From Acetomicrobium flavidum (GTDB taxonomy: Bacteria > Synergistota > Synergistia > Synergistales > Acetomicrobiaceae): a stretch of 64,000 bases of DNA. A program made the position numbers and the translations under genes. The stretch covers positions 1,328,501-1,392,500 of the forward strand of contig NZ_FSQZ01000001.1 of NCBI RefSeq assembly GCF_900129645.1. Reading direction: 5' to 3'. A model generated the notes under the pieces. The model did not search any database. It worked only from the letters and a program-made list of their open reading frames with translations, and was not told the origin of the DNA. This document shows positions 1-8,039 of the stretch, in pieces (positions within the stretch are counted from its first letter, which is position 1; each line of letters opens with the position of its first letter).

Positions 1-566
1 ACTATCCCTAATGTTATTCCAGGGATAAATCCACCTAAAAATAGACGCCCTACAGACACGCCGCCAGCAGCAAGTGAATATATTATCATATTATGGCTTG
101 GTGGGATTAGAATGCCCTGGCATGCTCCAGTGACTGTGACCGCGACAGAGTAGTCGGAGTCATATCCTTCTTTTTTCATCATTGGTATGAGAATAGCTCC
201 TATAGAGGATACATCGGCTACAGCTGATCCAGAAATTCCACCAAAGAACATACTCGCTAATACATTGACCAGCGCCAGTCCTCCCCGAAATCTTCCAACA
301 ATGAGATTTGCAAAGTTGATCAAGCGTTGAGAGATACCGCCTTCACCCATGATCTCTCCCGATATTATGAAAAATGGAATTGCAAGGAGCGAAAAGGAGT
401 TAACACCTTGTACCATCTGTTGGATAATTGCCATAAGGGGGATCTTAAGATATATAGCTGTAAAGATAGATGATGCAGCAAGGGCAAATGTAATAGGAAC
501 TCTGAGGATCAACAATAATGCGAAGGACCCGAGTAAAATCCACGCGGCTATTGTCAATTCTGGCAT
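1..566 (-). CDS. dctM: TRAP transporter large permease, DctM family (partial, 3' end outside window)
   Basis: About 188 N-terminal residues are present; the gene runs off the left edge. The product is the large membrane subunit of a tripartite ATP-independent periplasmic transporter, which carries the solute across the inner membrane using an ion gradient. The visible part is a string of hydrophobic helices with the typical DctM segment FFGGISGSAVADVSSIG near residue 110 and an ILIPPS stretch near residue 155. The ATG overlaps the stop codon of dctQ (TAATG), so the two are translationally coupled. Its place at the end of a uronate operon suggests a sugar-acid substrate; that is inference. Confidence 0.9.
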   Translation of the reverse strand, partial: MPELTIAAWILLGSFALLLILRVPITFALAASSIFTAIYLKIPLMAIIQQMVQGVNSFSLLAIPFFIISGEIMGEGGISQRLINFANLIVGRFRGGLALVNVLASMFFGGISGSAVADVSSIGAILIPMMKKEGYDSDYSVAVTVTGACQGILIPPSHNMIIYSLAAGGVSVGRLFLGGFIPGITLGI

Positions 567-1051
567 TAGTTGCGACCTCCCTCTGGTTTATTAAGGCCTA
601 AAATATCGAGTAGGCAGTTCAGGATAACTAATATCCCAGATATGATTAATGGGAAATAAAGTATCGCTGCAGGCAAATTTGACGCAGGAAGTATTGAATG
701 GGAAGTGACTTCTACCAACTTTATCCCATAATAAAGCATCACATATCCTACAAATAAAATTACAATGTCAGTGAACTTGTTGAGAAGTGCTTCATATTTT
801 TTTGCTATGCGAGAAGGCAGCAAATTCATGTTAATATGCAGTTTTTCTTTAACGCCATGAGCCAAAGCGATAAAAGTAAACCAGACCACGGAAACTAATG
901 ATATTTCCTCTGTCCACCTTATTCCTGTATTTAAGGCATACCGCATAAAAACATTTATGGAGACGATTACAACCATGAAGGCAAGCAGGATCTTAGCTAA
1001 TAATATTAATATGTTATCAACAAACCCGAATATCTTACTGACTTTATCCAT
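566..1051 (-). CDS. dctQ: TRAP transporter small permease, DctQ family
   Basis: 161 residues, the usual size for the DctQ subunit, with four hydrophobic segments (roughly residues 13-35, 48-66, 92-110 and 130-152) and the family's amphipathic stretch RWTEEISLVSVVWFTF after the second start of helix. It pairs with DctM in the inner membrane. The gene lies between dctP and dctM, overlaps dctM by the TAATG junction, and is separated from dctP by a 157-bp gap that holds a strong hairpin (1145-1190). A GGGAGG-like ribosome site precedes the ATG. Family assignment is from length, topology and context. Confidence 0.9.
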   Translation of the reverse strand: MDKVSKIFGFVDNILILLAKILLAFMVVIVSINVFMRYALNTGIRWTEEISLVSVVWFTFIALAHGVKEKLHINMNLLPSRIAKKYEALLNKFTDIVILFVGYVMLYYGIKLVEVTSHSILPASNLPAAILYFPLIISGILVILNCLLDILGLNKPEGGRN

Positions 1052-1144
1052 TTATCGATGCTAACCTCCCTGATTTTGACATGGTGTCCATAAAACCCTC
1101 TTGATGGTTGCATCATTCACTTTATGTGACTACTTGTCCGGCAC

Positions 1145-1190
1145 TCCAGAGCAAATCTCTCGTCTATCATGACAAGAGATTTGCTCTGGA
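1145..1190 (-). repeat. 16-bp perfect inverted repeat between dctP and dctQ
   Basis: TCCAGAGCAAATCTCT (1145-1160) is repeated as its exact complement at 1175-1190 with a 14-nt loop. There is no T-run on either side, so it is not a classical terminator. In TRAP and ABC operons such hairpins after the binding-protein gene often protect or trim the mRNA so that more binding protein than permease is made; that role is inferred here. Confidence 0.7.
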
Positions 1191-1208
1191 AGTCTTTCGT
1201 TTATTCGG

Positions 1209-2204
1209 TTATTTAACGTTCTTGATCTGGGATATTACTTCTTTTACCTCGGGGCTTAATTTATCATACATTGGTTGTACGGCCTTCTGAAATCCCGCAA
1301 GGGCTTCAGGGGTCAATACAGTGTAGATGCTTCCTGCTTTCTTTGTCTTTTCTTGTGCCGTCTTCTCAAATTCCTTCCATAGCTTGATTTGATATTGAGT
1401 GGAATCCTTAGCAGCCTGTCGGATTATCTCCTGGTCTTCTTTCGAAAGCTTATTCCAGGAGGATTTGCTCGCTATTATTATTTCCGGAATTCGGCTGTGA
1501 CCGTCTAAAGTTATATATTTTGCAACTTCGTAATGGCTGGTGGAATAGTAGCTCGGTATATTGTTCTCGGCACCGTCTATTACCCCTGTTTGCAACGCAC
1601 TATATACCTCACCGAATGGCATAGGCGTAGGGACGGCCCCAAGGAAGGAAACCAGATCGGTCATCAACTTACTTTCCTGAACGCGAATCTTCATTCCCTT
1701 CAAATCTGACACAGACTTAATCTCTTTCTTGGAGTTGTAGAAATGTCTTGTGCCTCCGTCATACCATCCAAGCCCGATTAAATTGAATGCATCTAATGAT
1801 TTCAAGAAATTCTCTCCAATTGGCCCGTTGAGAACTTTCCACATATGCTCGTCATCTCTGTACAGGTAGGGCATTTGAAGAGCGATTAAATTTGGAGCAA
1901 AAGCTGAAAGGGGTGATATGCTAGTGCGATTGAAATCTATGGCGCCAAATTGTACTGCCTCTATTGCGGCCTTTTCCTCACCTAGCTGAGCACTTGGATA
2001 AACCTCGATCTTGATCCTGCCTCCAGTCCTTTCTTCAACTAAGCGAGCAAATTCATAGTCGGCCTTTGTGGTGGGATAATCAGGGGCGTGTGTTTCTGCA
2101 AGGCGCATTACGATCTGCTTTTGAGCTGCCAATGCTGGACTGCAACTGAATACAAGGGCCACTATCGCTATTGCGACACCAAATATAACAAACTTTTTCA
2201 TCAT
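1209..2204 (-). CDS. dctP: TRAP transporter periplasmic solute-binding protein, DctP family
   Basis: 331 residues with a clear signal peptide (MMKK, a hydrophobic core to about residue 20, then SPALAA as a likely cleavage site). The mature protein has the DctP fold hallmarks, including GGRIKIEVYPSAQLG near residue 60 and a VQESKLMTDL stretch near residue 185 that includes the conserved Arg that binds the substrate carboxylate in this family. It captures an organic acid in the periplasm and hands it to DctQM. The gene is in one transcription unit with uxaC, kdgK and kdgA, which makes glucuronate/galacturonate or a relative the likely ligand (inference). GGGAGGG lies just upstream of the ATG. 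Confidence 0.93.
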   Translation of the reverse strand: MMKKFVIFGVAIAIVALVFSCSPALAAQKQIVMRLAETHAPDYPTTKADYEFARLVEERTGGRIKIEVYPSAQLGEEKAAIEAVQFGAIDFNRTSISPLSAFAPNLIALQMPYLYRDDEHMWKVLNGPIGENFLKSLDAFNLIGLGWYDGGTRHFYNSKKEIKSVSDLKGMKIRVQESKLMTDLVSFLGAVPTPMPFGEVYSALQTGVIDGAENNIPSYYSTSHYEVAKYITLDGHSRIPEIIIASKSSWNKLSKEDQEIIRQAAKDSTQYQIKLWKEFEKTAQEKTKKAGSIYTVLTPEALAGFQKAVQPMYDKLSPEVKEVISQIKNVK

Positions 2205-2230
2205 AACAATCCCTCCTATCTTATATTTTT

Positions 2231-3664
2231 TTATTTTTTTATGGTATTATATGCTTCATGCAACTGAAAATATCTTTTTGCATTGAAATAACATATATCT
2301 TGTACTATACTCCCAATATGTTCATAGTCCTCCGGCAGTTCACCTGAAGTCATCTCTTTCCCCAAAATATTACACAATATTCGCCTGAAATATTCATGCC
2401 TTGGATATGACAAAAAACTACGGGAGTCGGTCAGCATTCCAACAAAGGTTGACAAGACGCCGATAGAGGAGAGGGCTTCTATCTGCTTGGTCATGCCATC
2501 TTTGTGATCATTGAACCACCATGCTGATCCCATTTGAATTTTGCCTGGCGTGATGCCATCTTGAAAACATCCGATTATCGATGCAATGAGATCGTTATCC
2601 CTCGGGTTCAAGCAGTAGATTATGGTTTTGCCAAGATGGCCCGATTTCTCAAGCTTGTCTAATAGGCGAACCAGAGGCGTCCCCTGTTCGAAATCCCCAA
2701 TAGAATCGTATCCACTATCAGGGCCAAGCAGGGTCATCATTTTCGAGTTATTATTTCGCATTGCTCCAAGGTGAAGTTGTTGTACCCATCCTTGTTCATA
2801 ATCCATCAAAAGAAGCTCATAGAGCACCGCGGAACGAAATTTCAGAAGAGTCTCTCCCTCTAACGGGTGACCAGATCGAACGTGGGTGAAGGCTTTATTT
2901 ACCTCATCCTGGGTCCAATTAGCAGAGTACACTGTTTCTATGCCGTAATCGGATATTCGACAGCCATTCTCGTGGAAAAATTGGTGCCTCTTCCAAAGCG
3001 ATTCGATAAAACTTTCGAAGGAGTTGATGGAAAGGTTTGTCAATCTCTCTAAGGAGTCCACGAGATCATTGAACTCCTTTGGACAATCGGCGTTTAAGGC
3101 CTTGTCAGGTCTAAAGCATGGAAGCACCATAGTCTTACAATGAGTATCTCGAATGGTCTTATGGTGTTTCAAATCCTCGGTTGGAAAATTTGTAGTACAC
3201 AGTGCTTCAACTCTGAACCTTTCCAGGATAGACCGCGTTGAAAAAACTTTTTGGCGTAATAATTCGTTGCACTGCCTGTAGATGTTGGGAGCTGTATCTG
3301 GATTGAGCAATTCGTCGATGCCAAATATTCGTTTTAATTCGAGATGGGTCCAATGATATAGTGGATTGCGTATGAGCTTGGGAACCACTGTAGCCCAGGC
3401 TTTAAACTTTTCCTCGTCAGAGGCATCTCCCGTTATATATTTTTCATTGATGCCGCACGTTCTCATCGCTCGCCACTTATAGTGATCGCCGCCTAACCAT
3501 ACATGAGTGATGCTTTCAAATGTTCTGTCAGTTGCGATGTCCTCGGCTGGGAGGTGGCAGTGATAATCGATGATCGGCATTGACTCTGCATACTCATGAT
3601 AAAGCTTTCGTGCCGCCTTTGTTTCCAGCAAGAAATCTTCGTTAATGAAAATTTTGCTTGTCAT
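2231..3664 (-). CDS. uxaC: Glucuronate (uronate) isomerase
   Basis: 477 residues, close to the usual 465-475. UxaC converts D-glucuronate to D-fructuronate and D-galacturonate to D-tagaturonate, the first step of uronate breakdown. Family features are visible: the amidohydrolase-fold metal motif DYHCHLP near residue 33, the DGGDHYKWRAMR-like stretch (here LGGDHYKWRAMR) near residue 57, and the C-terminal TDSRSFLSYPRHEYFRR segment near residue 415. It sits between kdgK and dctP with short gaps. The fructuronate reductase and mannonate dehydratase needed to reach KDG are not in this window; they may lie beyond the left edge. Confidence 0.96.
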   Translation of the reverse strand: MTSKIFINEDFLLETKAARKLYHEYAESMPIIDYHCHLPAEDIATDRTFESITHVWLGGDHYKWRAMRTCGINEKYITGDASDEEKFKAWATVVPKLIRNPLYHWTHLELKRIFGIDELLNPDTAPNIYRQCNELLRQKVFSTRSILERFRVEALCTTNFPTEDLKHHKTIRDTHCKTMVLPCFRPDKALNADCPKEFNDLVDSLERLTNLSINSFESFIESLWKRHQFFHENGCRISDYGIETVYSANWTQDEVNKAFTHVRSGHPLEGETLLKFRSAVLYELLLMDYEQGWVQQLHLGAMRNNNSKMMTLLGPDSGYDSIGDFEQGTPLVRLLDKLEKSGHLGKTIIYCLNPRDNDLIASIIGCFQDGITPGKIQMGSAWWFNDHKDGMTKQIEALSSIGVLSTFVGMLTDSRSFLSYPRHEYFRRILCNILGKEMTSGELPEDYEHIGSIVQDICYFNAKRYFQLHEAYNTIKK

Positions 3665-3685
3665 GTCAGCCTTCTACCTCTTTTC

Positions 3686-4714
3686 TTATCTTTGCACCCT
3701 TCCGCTAACGTCTCCGCCCATGAGGCTGAATACTTCTTCCTTGGTAACCCTGTTGAAATCGCCAGGTATGGTATGCTTCAGGGCTGAAGCTGCCACCGCA
3801 AATTCCAGGGCATCCTTAGGTTCCTTGAAATGTCTTAGCCCGTATATGAGCCCAGCGCCAAAGGAGTCACCGCCTCCAACTCTATCTACGATGTCCGTGA
3901 TTTGGTATTTGCGGCTCACCAGGAAGGAATTTTTTGTCGCAAGGATCGCAGACCAGTTGTTATGGTCAGCACTTACGCTTTCGCGTAGTGTCGTAGCCAT
4001 GTAGCTGAGTTGAGGGTATAGCTCGAAGACCGTATTTATTATCCCCTTGTAGGCCTCGGGATCCAGAGCACCTTTTGTGACATCGATATGGGCATCGAGC
4101 CCAAGGGCCAGTTGACAGTCCTCCTCGTTAGCTATCATGACGTCAAGGTACTTAGACAACTCCCTCATGACTTCGGGTGCCTGTTTGCCCCATTTCCATA
4201 GTTTTTTCCTGTAGTTTAGATCGCATGAAACAGTTATGCCCATTTCCTTTGCCTTTTTTACGGCATCCAATGTGGCTTGGGCTGCGCCTTCTGAGACGGC
4301 TGGAGTGATGCCCGTAACGTGAAACCAGTCGGCATCTTTGAATATAACATCCCAATTCAGGTCTTCGCTCTTGATTTCGGAAAATGCGGAATGGGCGCGA
4401 TCGTAGATGACTTGCGACGGTCTAAAGCATGATCCCTTTTGTGCGTAATATATGCCTATCCTTTCGCCCTTGAATATTATGTGAGACGTGTCGACACCGA
4501 AGGAGCGCAAATTCATGACGGCGGCCCGTCCGATGGGGTTACTCGGCAATGCCGTTACAAAGCTCGTACATTCGCCGTAGTTAGCTAAGGATACTGCAAC
4601 GTTTGCCTCTGCTCCGCCAAAGGTAGCTTCTAAAACGGGACTTTGCAGCAAAACTTCATGATCTGGAGGTGATAGGCGAAGCATTATCTCGCCGAAGGTG
4701 ACTATTTTTTTCAT
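3686..4714 (-). CDS. kdgK: 2-keto-3-deoxygluconate kinase (PfkB family)
   Basis: 342 residues of the PfkB/ribokinase fold. It phosphorylates KDG to KDPG, which the next enzyme cleaves. Visible signatures are the N-terminal [10 protein letters not shown] start and [12 protein letters not shown] (about residue 33), and the C-terminal [14 protein letters not shown] motif (about residue 280) that holds the catalytic Asp. AAGGAGGG precedes the ATG. It is 17 bp downstream of kdgA and 21 bp upstream of uxaC, clearly the same operon. Substrate is taken from the neighbours; the fold alone would not distinguish it from other sugar kinases. Confidence 0.93.
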   Translation of the reverse strand: MKKIVTFGEIMLRLSPPDHEVLLQSPVLEATFGGAEANVAVSLANYGECTSFVTALPSNPIGRAAVMNLRSFGVDTSHIIFKGERIGIYYAQKGSCFRPSQVIYDRAHSAFSEIKSEDLNWDVIFKDADWFHVTGITPAVSEGAAQATLDAVKKAKEMGITVSCDLNYRKKLWKWGKQAPEVMRELSKYLDVMIANEEDCQLALGLDAHIDVTKGALDPEAYKGIINTVFELYPQLSYMATTLRESVSADHNNWSAILATKNSFLVSRKYQITDIVDRVGGGDSFGAGLIYGLRHFKEPKDALEFAVAASALKHTIPGDFNRVTKEEVFSLMGGDVSGRVQR

Positions 4715-4731
4715 AATATGTGCTGCCCTCC

Positions 4732-5397
4732 TTAAGATTTATTTTTTTTCTTTCTGATCTCGGCTATTTTTTCCACAACTTCCTTTGCCACTCGCTTTAC
4801 GGCTTCATAATCGCCCTCGACCCCAAAAGGCTTGGTAATGCCTGATCCCATGCCAACCGCAAAAGCACCAGCGCTAAACCATTTTTCTAAATTGTCGATG
4901 CTTACGCCGCCGGTCGGCATAATTTTGGCGTTGGGGATTGGTCCCAATACAGCCTTTATAAAATCTGGCCCCAGCACTTCTCCCGGGAACAGTTTTACTA
5001 CGTCTACCCCAAGCTCCATGGCTCTTAACATTTCCGTGACGCTTCCCACGCCGGGCATGCAGGGCACAGAATAGCGGTTGCAAAGCTTTATGAGATCTTC
5101 ATTGAGGTTGGGAGCCACGATGTACTCGGCTCCAGCTAGTATGCAGGCGCGAGCTGTTTCGGGATCCAGGACAGTACCTGCACCCAATATTAGCCCCTTC
5201 GTGCCATATTCTTTGGCGAGGTCCCGCATGATATCGATGGCGTTTGGGACTGTCATTGTTATCTCTATTGCAGGGATACCTGCTTCAAATATGGCGTTGG
5301 CTAGTTTCAAGCCCTCTTCGCCATTCCTTGCACGCACAATGGCCACTATGCCCTTCTCATGAATTTTTTCCAAAATAGTATATTTCTTGATGAACAA
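4732..5397 (-). CDS. kdgA: KDPG/KHG aldolase
   Basis: 221 residues, usual for the class I aldolase that splits 2-keto-3-deoxy-6-phosphogluconate into pyruvate and glyceraldehyde 3-phosphate. The conserved GIVAIVRA start, the Glu in AIEITMTVP (about residue 45), GAGTVLDP, and the Schiff-base Lys in DVVKLFPGE are all present, as is the phosphate-binding PTGGV. The start codon is TTG, seven bases after AGGAGGT. It is the first gene of the uronate operon, directly behind a strong promoter and a candidate repressor site. Confidence 0.95.
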   Translation of the reverse strand: MFIKKYTILEKIHEKGIVAIVRARNGEEGLKLANAIFEAGIPAIEITMTVPNAIDIMRDLAKEYGTKGLILGAGTVLDPETARACILAGAEYIVAPNLNEDLIKLCNRYSVPCMPGVGSVTEMLRAMELGVDVVKLFPGEVLGPDFIKAVLGPIPNAKIMPTGGVSIDNLEKWFSAGAFAVGMGSGITKPFGVEGDYEAVKRVAKEVVEKIAEIRKKKNKS

Positions 5398-5450
5398 TTT
5401 AAATACCTCCTTAATTTTTTACGATATTTCATACTATGGTACATAAAACC

Positions 5451-5497
5451 TTATCATGAAACAACATCATGATAAATAAATTTACTATATATGTCAA
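5451..5497 (-). promoter_or_regulatory. Promoter of the uronate operon with overlapping operator palindrome
   Basis: On the minus strand TTGACA (5497-5492) is followed after 17 bp by TATCAT (5474-5469), five of six matches to the -10 consensus. The -10 lies inside a perfect 9-bp inverted repeat, TTATCATGA (5451-5459) and TCATGATAA (5467-5475), 7-bp spacer. A repressor bound there would block the promoter, fitting substrate-induced control. A second short palindrome (TATG-N3-CATA, around 5435-5445) lies between it and kdgA. The regulator itself is not visible. Confidence 0.65.
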
Positions 5498-5574
5498 GCT
5501 AAATAGGGTATTAGATAAATGATCCCAAATAGAAGTTATGTGGAGCCATTGAGCGATGAGGCATAGGAGCTGAG

Positions 5575-5658
5575 ATGTCGCAAAATGCTTTGGGGAGGTT
5601 GGTCGACGAAATCATCGCCATTTATTTTGCTTTTATTGTGTTTCTTGAGTTAATATAA
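5575..5658 (+). CDS. Possible 27-codon hydrophobic peptide upstream of homoserine dehydrogenase
   Basis: Within the 310-bp stretch between kdgA and the homoserine dehydrogenase, an ATG at 5575 follows AGGAG with a 6-base spacer and opens 27 codons ending TAA at 5656. The peptide ends in a hydrophobic run (IIAIYFAFIVFLELI) rich in Ile. It could be a small membrane peptide, a leader peptide, or chance. A promoter-like TTGCTT-18-TAATAT (5627-5656) lies in its 3' half. Nothing else was recognised in this stretch besides the uronate promoter. Confidence 0.25.
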   Translation: MSQNALGRLVDEIIAIYFAFIVFLELI

Positions 5659-5706
5659 ACAATAATGTTAGTTATCATTAAGTTTCGAGTGCAGGGGGTG
5701 CGTGCT

Positions 5707-6738
5707 TTGCTTTGGAAGATCGGGATCATAGGATTTGGAAACGTGGGCCAAGGTTTGGCTCATATATTGAATCGCAAGAAAGAGATCCTTAAACGACGAT
5801 ACGACTTCGAATTCATCGTAAGTTTCATAGCCGATCCCGTTCGAGGTTCGCTATACAATGAAGAGGGGTTAGACTTAGATGCCATCTTGAAAGAAATGGC
5901 CCAAAAGGGGTCATTGAAGAATAGACCCGAGTTTACAGACAAGGGCACCTTGGAATTGATAGAGTTGGCAAAAGCGGATATTGTTGCCGAGGCGACAATC
6001 ACCAATCTTGAGACGGGAGAACCAGGATTATCTCATATACGAAAGGCGTTATCCGTCGGGTCCCACGTCGTGACGTCAAACAAGGGCCCAATAGCGTTGG
6101 CAGTAGATGAGTTGGAGCAGATTGCCAAAAACAATAACGTTTACCTAAGGTACGAAGCCGTAGTGCTTTCCGGGACGCCTTGCATAAATATGGTCATGGA
6201 ATGCATGAGTGGATGTGATGTAAAATCGGTTGCCGGGATAGTAAACGGTACGACAAATTTCATCCTGAGCAAGATGGAAGAGGGATACGATTATCCCGAA
6301 GCCCTGGTGGAGGCGCAAAAGCTTGGATATGCTGAAGCCGATCCTACTTCCGATGTGGAGGGGTGGGATTCTGCCGTAAAAGCAGCCATAATGGCCAATC
6401 TCTTTTTTGGAGCCAAGATTAAGATCACGGATGTCTCAAGACAGGGCATAACCAAGATCACGAGGGAAGACGTATTGAAAGCGAAAAATGAGGGCAAGAG
6501 AATTAAGTTGATTGCAGAAGTGAAAAGACAAGGTAACGATGTCATAGCCAGCGTTTCTCCGCACCTTATTCCCATGACGCATCCGTTGGGCAACGTAATG
6601 GGGCCTACAAATGCCTTGACGATAGCCACTGACCATTTGGGGGAAGTGACGATAATCGGTCCCGGAGCGGGAAGGATCGAGACGGGGCAAGCCCTTTTAT
6701 CCGATATGCTGGCAATACACAGGTTTAAAAATGCGTAG
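5707..6738 (+). CDS. hom: Homoserine dehydrogenase (short form, no ACT domain)
   Basis: About 343 residues from the chosen TTG start. It reduces aspartate semialdehyde to homoserine, the branch step to threonine and methionine. The N-terminal Rossmann motif GFGNVGQG, the catalytic-domain Lys in TSNKGPIA and the signature DPTSDVEGWDSAVKAA are present. The chain ends after the dehydrogenase domain, so the C-terminal ACT domain that mediates threonine inhibition in longer enzymes is absent. TTG 5707 is preferred over an upstream ATG at 5665 because CAGGGGG sits eight bases before it and the protein then begins at the Rossmann strand. A hairpin with a T-run follows (6739-6787). Confidence 0.9.
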   Translation: MLWKIGIIGFGNVGQGLAHILNRKKEILKRRYDFEFIVSFIADPVRGSLYNEEGLDLDAILKEMAQKGSLKNRPEFTDKGTLELIELAKADIVAEATITNLETGEPGLSHIRKALSVGSHVVTSNKGPIALAVDELEQIAKNNNVYLRYEAVVLSGTPCINMVMECMSGCDVKSVAGIVNGTTNFILSKMEEGYDYPEALVEAQKLGYAEADPTSDVEGWDSAVKAAIMANLFFGAKIKITDVSRQGITKITREDVLKAKNEGKRIKLIAEVKRQGNDVIASVSPHLIPMTHPLGNVMGPTNALTIATDHLGEVTIIGPGAGRIETGQALLSDMLAIHRFKNA

Positions 6739-6787
6739 TACTTAAATACGTTATCATATAACGGCAGGCAATCCATTAAGTATTTTT
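6739..6787 (+). terminator. Likely terminator after homoserine dehydrogenase
   Basis: TACTTAA (6739-6745) pairs with TTAAGTA (6776-6782), followed by five T. An inner palindrome CGTTAT-CAT-ATAACG (6749-6763) adds a second hairpin. The AT-rich outer stem makes this weaker than usual. Confidence 0.45.
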
Positions 6788-6886
6788 ACCAGGTAGGGTA
6801 TACCGCATAATGCTGAGGCCTCCCGAGACACAGTTGCTATCATATAAGCGGACAATTAAAGATCGATTAAACGGAGGTGTTGGATC

Positions 6887-7348
6887 GTGAAGAGATTTTG
6901 GATTCCCGTGATGGGGGCTTTGCTTCTGGTATTGGTTGGAAGCTCGGCTTTCGCTTTCTATGGTTCTGGGCCAAGGCATATGTGGGGTGCCGGTTGGGGA
7001 GGACCGATGATGTGGGATGGCTGGTGCGCCGGGCCGGGTTACATGTTTGAAGGTCCCGGTTGGTATGGGGATGGCAATGTGGGTCCTAAAGGCGAATTTA
7101 GGAAGTTTCCATCGAGGGTAGAAGTTCCGGCGGAGATTGCTCAGAAGATGCGCGACCTTGAGCGTGCTCAACTGGAGCTGAGGATGCTCTTCTTGGAAGA
7201 CAAGGTCGACCAAAAGAAAGCCAAGGAGCTCCACGAGAAGATGATTTCCCTTAGGACGGACATTTCAAGGTGGCAATTTGAACAGTGGCTAAAACAAATA
7301 GATGAATGGCAGAAGAAATCGACTTCAAGCGGTAGCAAAGCTCAATAA
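6887..7348 (+). CDS. Spy/CpxP-like periplasmic protein, Gly/Trp/Met-rich
   Basis: 153 residues. A signal peptide (MKRFW, hydrophobic core, cleavage near SSAFA at residue 23) is followed by about 45 residues very rich in Gly, Trp, Met and Pro with one His and one Cys, then a helical, charged region (about 70-145) resembling the Spy/CpxP/ZraP superfamily. Members of that group are periplasmic chaperones or metal-stress proteins. The start is GTG behind ACGGAGGTG. Its position just before copA and copZ suggests a role in periplasmic copper handling, with Met/His/Cys as possible ligands; this is inference and the family assignment is tentative. Confidence 0.6.
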   Translation: MKRFWIPVMGALLLVLVGSSAFAFYGSGPRHMWGAGWGGPMMWDGWCAGPGYMFEGPGWYGDGNVGPKGEFRKFPSRVEVPAEIAQKMRDLERAQLELRMLFLEDKVDQKKAKELHEKMISLRTDISRWQFEQWLKQIDEWQKKSTSSGSKAQ

Positions 7349-7427
7349 AGGATTATAATTAAGGTACTTGGATAATTTCCGAATCTAGGTTACTATATTG
7401 TCAGAGGTTACCTTAGGAGGCGTTTGA

Positions 7428-7577
7428 ATGAAGGAGGCGTTACTGACGTTTAAAAAAGCTTTTAACGCATCCAAGAGGAGCGGATGCAAGGGCGTTGGTA
7501 GCGCCTTAGGAAATACAAAGGTAGATGTGTGTGCATGGAGAGGGCAGACGATTGCCCTCTCCAATTTTTTATCATGA
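7428..7577 (+). CDS. 49-codon ORF in the structured leader of the SSB-like gene
   Basis: ATG at 7428 follows TTAGGAGG with a good spacer. The 49-residue product is basic, with two Cys, and matches no family I know. Its last codons lie in a perfect terminator-like hairpin (7536-7563), and its TGA overlaps an ATG of the following gene (ATGA, 7574-7577). It may be a real small protein, a leader peptide that controls read-through, or a chance frame over a structured RNA. Confidence 0.4.
   Translation: MKEALLTFKKAFNASKRSGCKGVGSALGNTKVDVCAWRGQTIALSNFLS
7437..7570 (+). promoter_or_regulatory. Structured leader RNA ending in a terminator hairpin
   Basis: Successive complementary arms are GCGTTA/TAACGC (7437-7442, 7463-7468), GCATCC/GGATGC (7467-7472, 7482-7487) and GGCG/CGCC (7491-7494, 7502-7505); the first two share two bases, so they may be alternatives. 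Then comes an 11-bp perfect stem TGGAGAGGGCA/TGCCCTCTCCA (7536-7546, 7553-7563) followed by ATTTTTT. The last element is a good intrinsic terminator placed directly before a gene, as in attenuators and riboswitches. I could not match the fold to a known riboswitch class. Confidence 0.5.
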
Positions 7578-7591
7578 AGGAGGGGTTAAAG

Positions 7592-7912
7592 GTGGAGAAT
7601 TTAACGCTCAAGGAAAAAATGGACGTAAATGAGGTCAAAATATCGGGGTATTTGCATTTCCTCAGCGGCGAATCAATCAAAGAAAATCGGTGTGGCAGGT
7701 ATTTTCAATGTTCCATCAGAAGGGATTTCATCGACATTAACGGCGAGCCTAGACATGACTACCTTCTTCTTCGCACTTATGATCCGAGGATAGAAGAAAT
7801 TTTATGCTCTCTTGAGGATGGTGCTCCAATTTATGTTGAGGGGGAGGCACGATCTTCCCTTGGAAGCGGAAAGATGTACATATTAATAAAAAACGTAGAG
7901 CCTCTTTCTTAA
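7592..7912 (+). CDS. Single-strand-binding-like OB-fold protein, function unknown
   Basis: 106 residues from the GTG at 7592, which has AAGGAGGGG six to seven bases upstream; an in-frame ATG at 7574 would add six residues and overlap the preceding ORF stop. The sequence has an SSB-like pattern: VNEVKISGYLHF, a central RYFQCSIRRDF strand, LLLRTYDPRIEEILCSLEDGAPIYVEGEAR, and a final ILIKNVEPL strand. It lacks the acidic C-terminal tail of housekeeping SSB. A DNA- or RNA-binding role is possible. It lies between the structured leader and a 12-bp hairpin and so is probably its own transcript. Confidence 0.6.
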   Translation: MENLTLKEKMDVNEVKISGYLHFLSGESIKENRCGRYFQCSIRRDFIDINGEPRHDYLLLRTYDPRIEEILCSLEDGAPIYVEGEARSSLGSGKMYILIKNVEPLS

Positions 7913-7925
7913 GGTTTTCTCAAGG

Positions 7926-7958
7926 AAGGCAAGCTTGAAAGAGATCCAAGCTTGCCTT
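7926..7958 (+). terminator. Hairpin after the SSB-like gene
   Basis: AAGGCAAGCTTG (7926-7937) and its exact complement (7947-7958) with a 9-nt loop. The run after the stem is AAAATCT rather than T-rich, so it may be an inefficient terminator or an mRNA-end stabiliser. Confidence 0.5.
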
Positions 7959-8039
7959 AAAATCTGATGAATAGTTAGGCATATCTAATAATGTTAAACT
8001 ATCCTATAAACTTTAAATACTAATTGGAGGTATCTTTCG

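Noticed and set aside
6291..6776. 161-codon open frame opposite homoserine dehydrogenase
   Set aside because: Low-complexity composition opposite a well-conserved catalytic domain; a codon-bias shadow.
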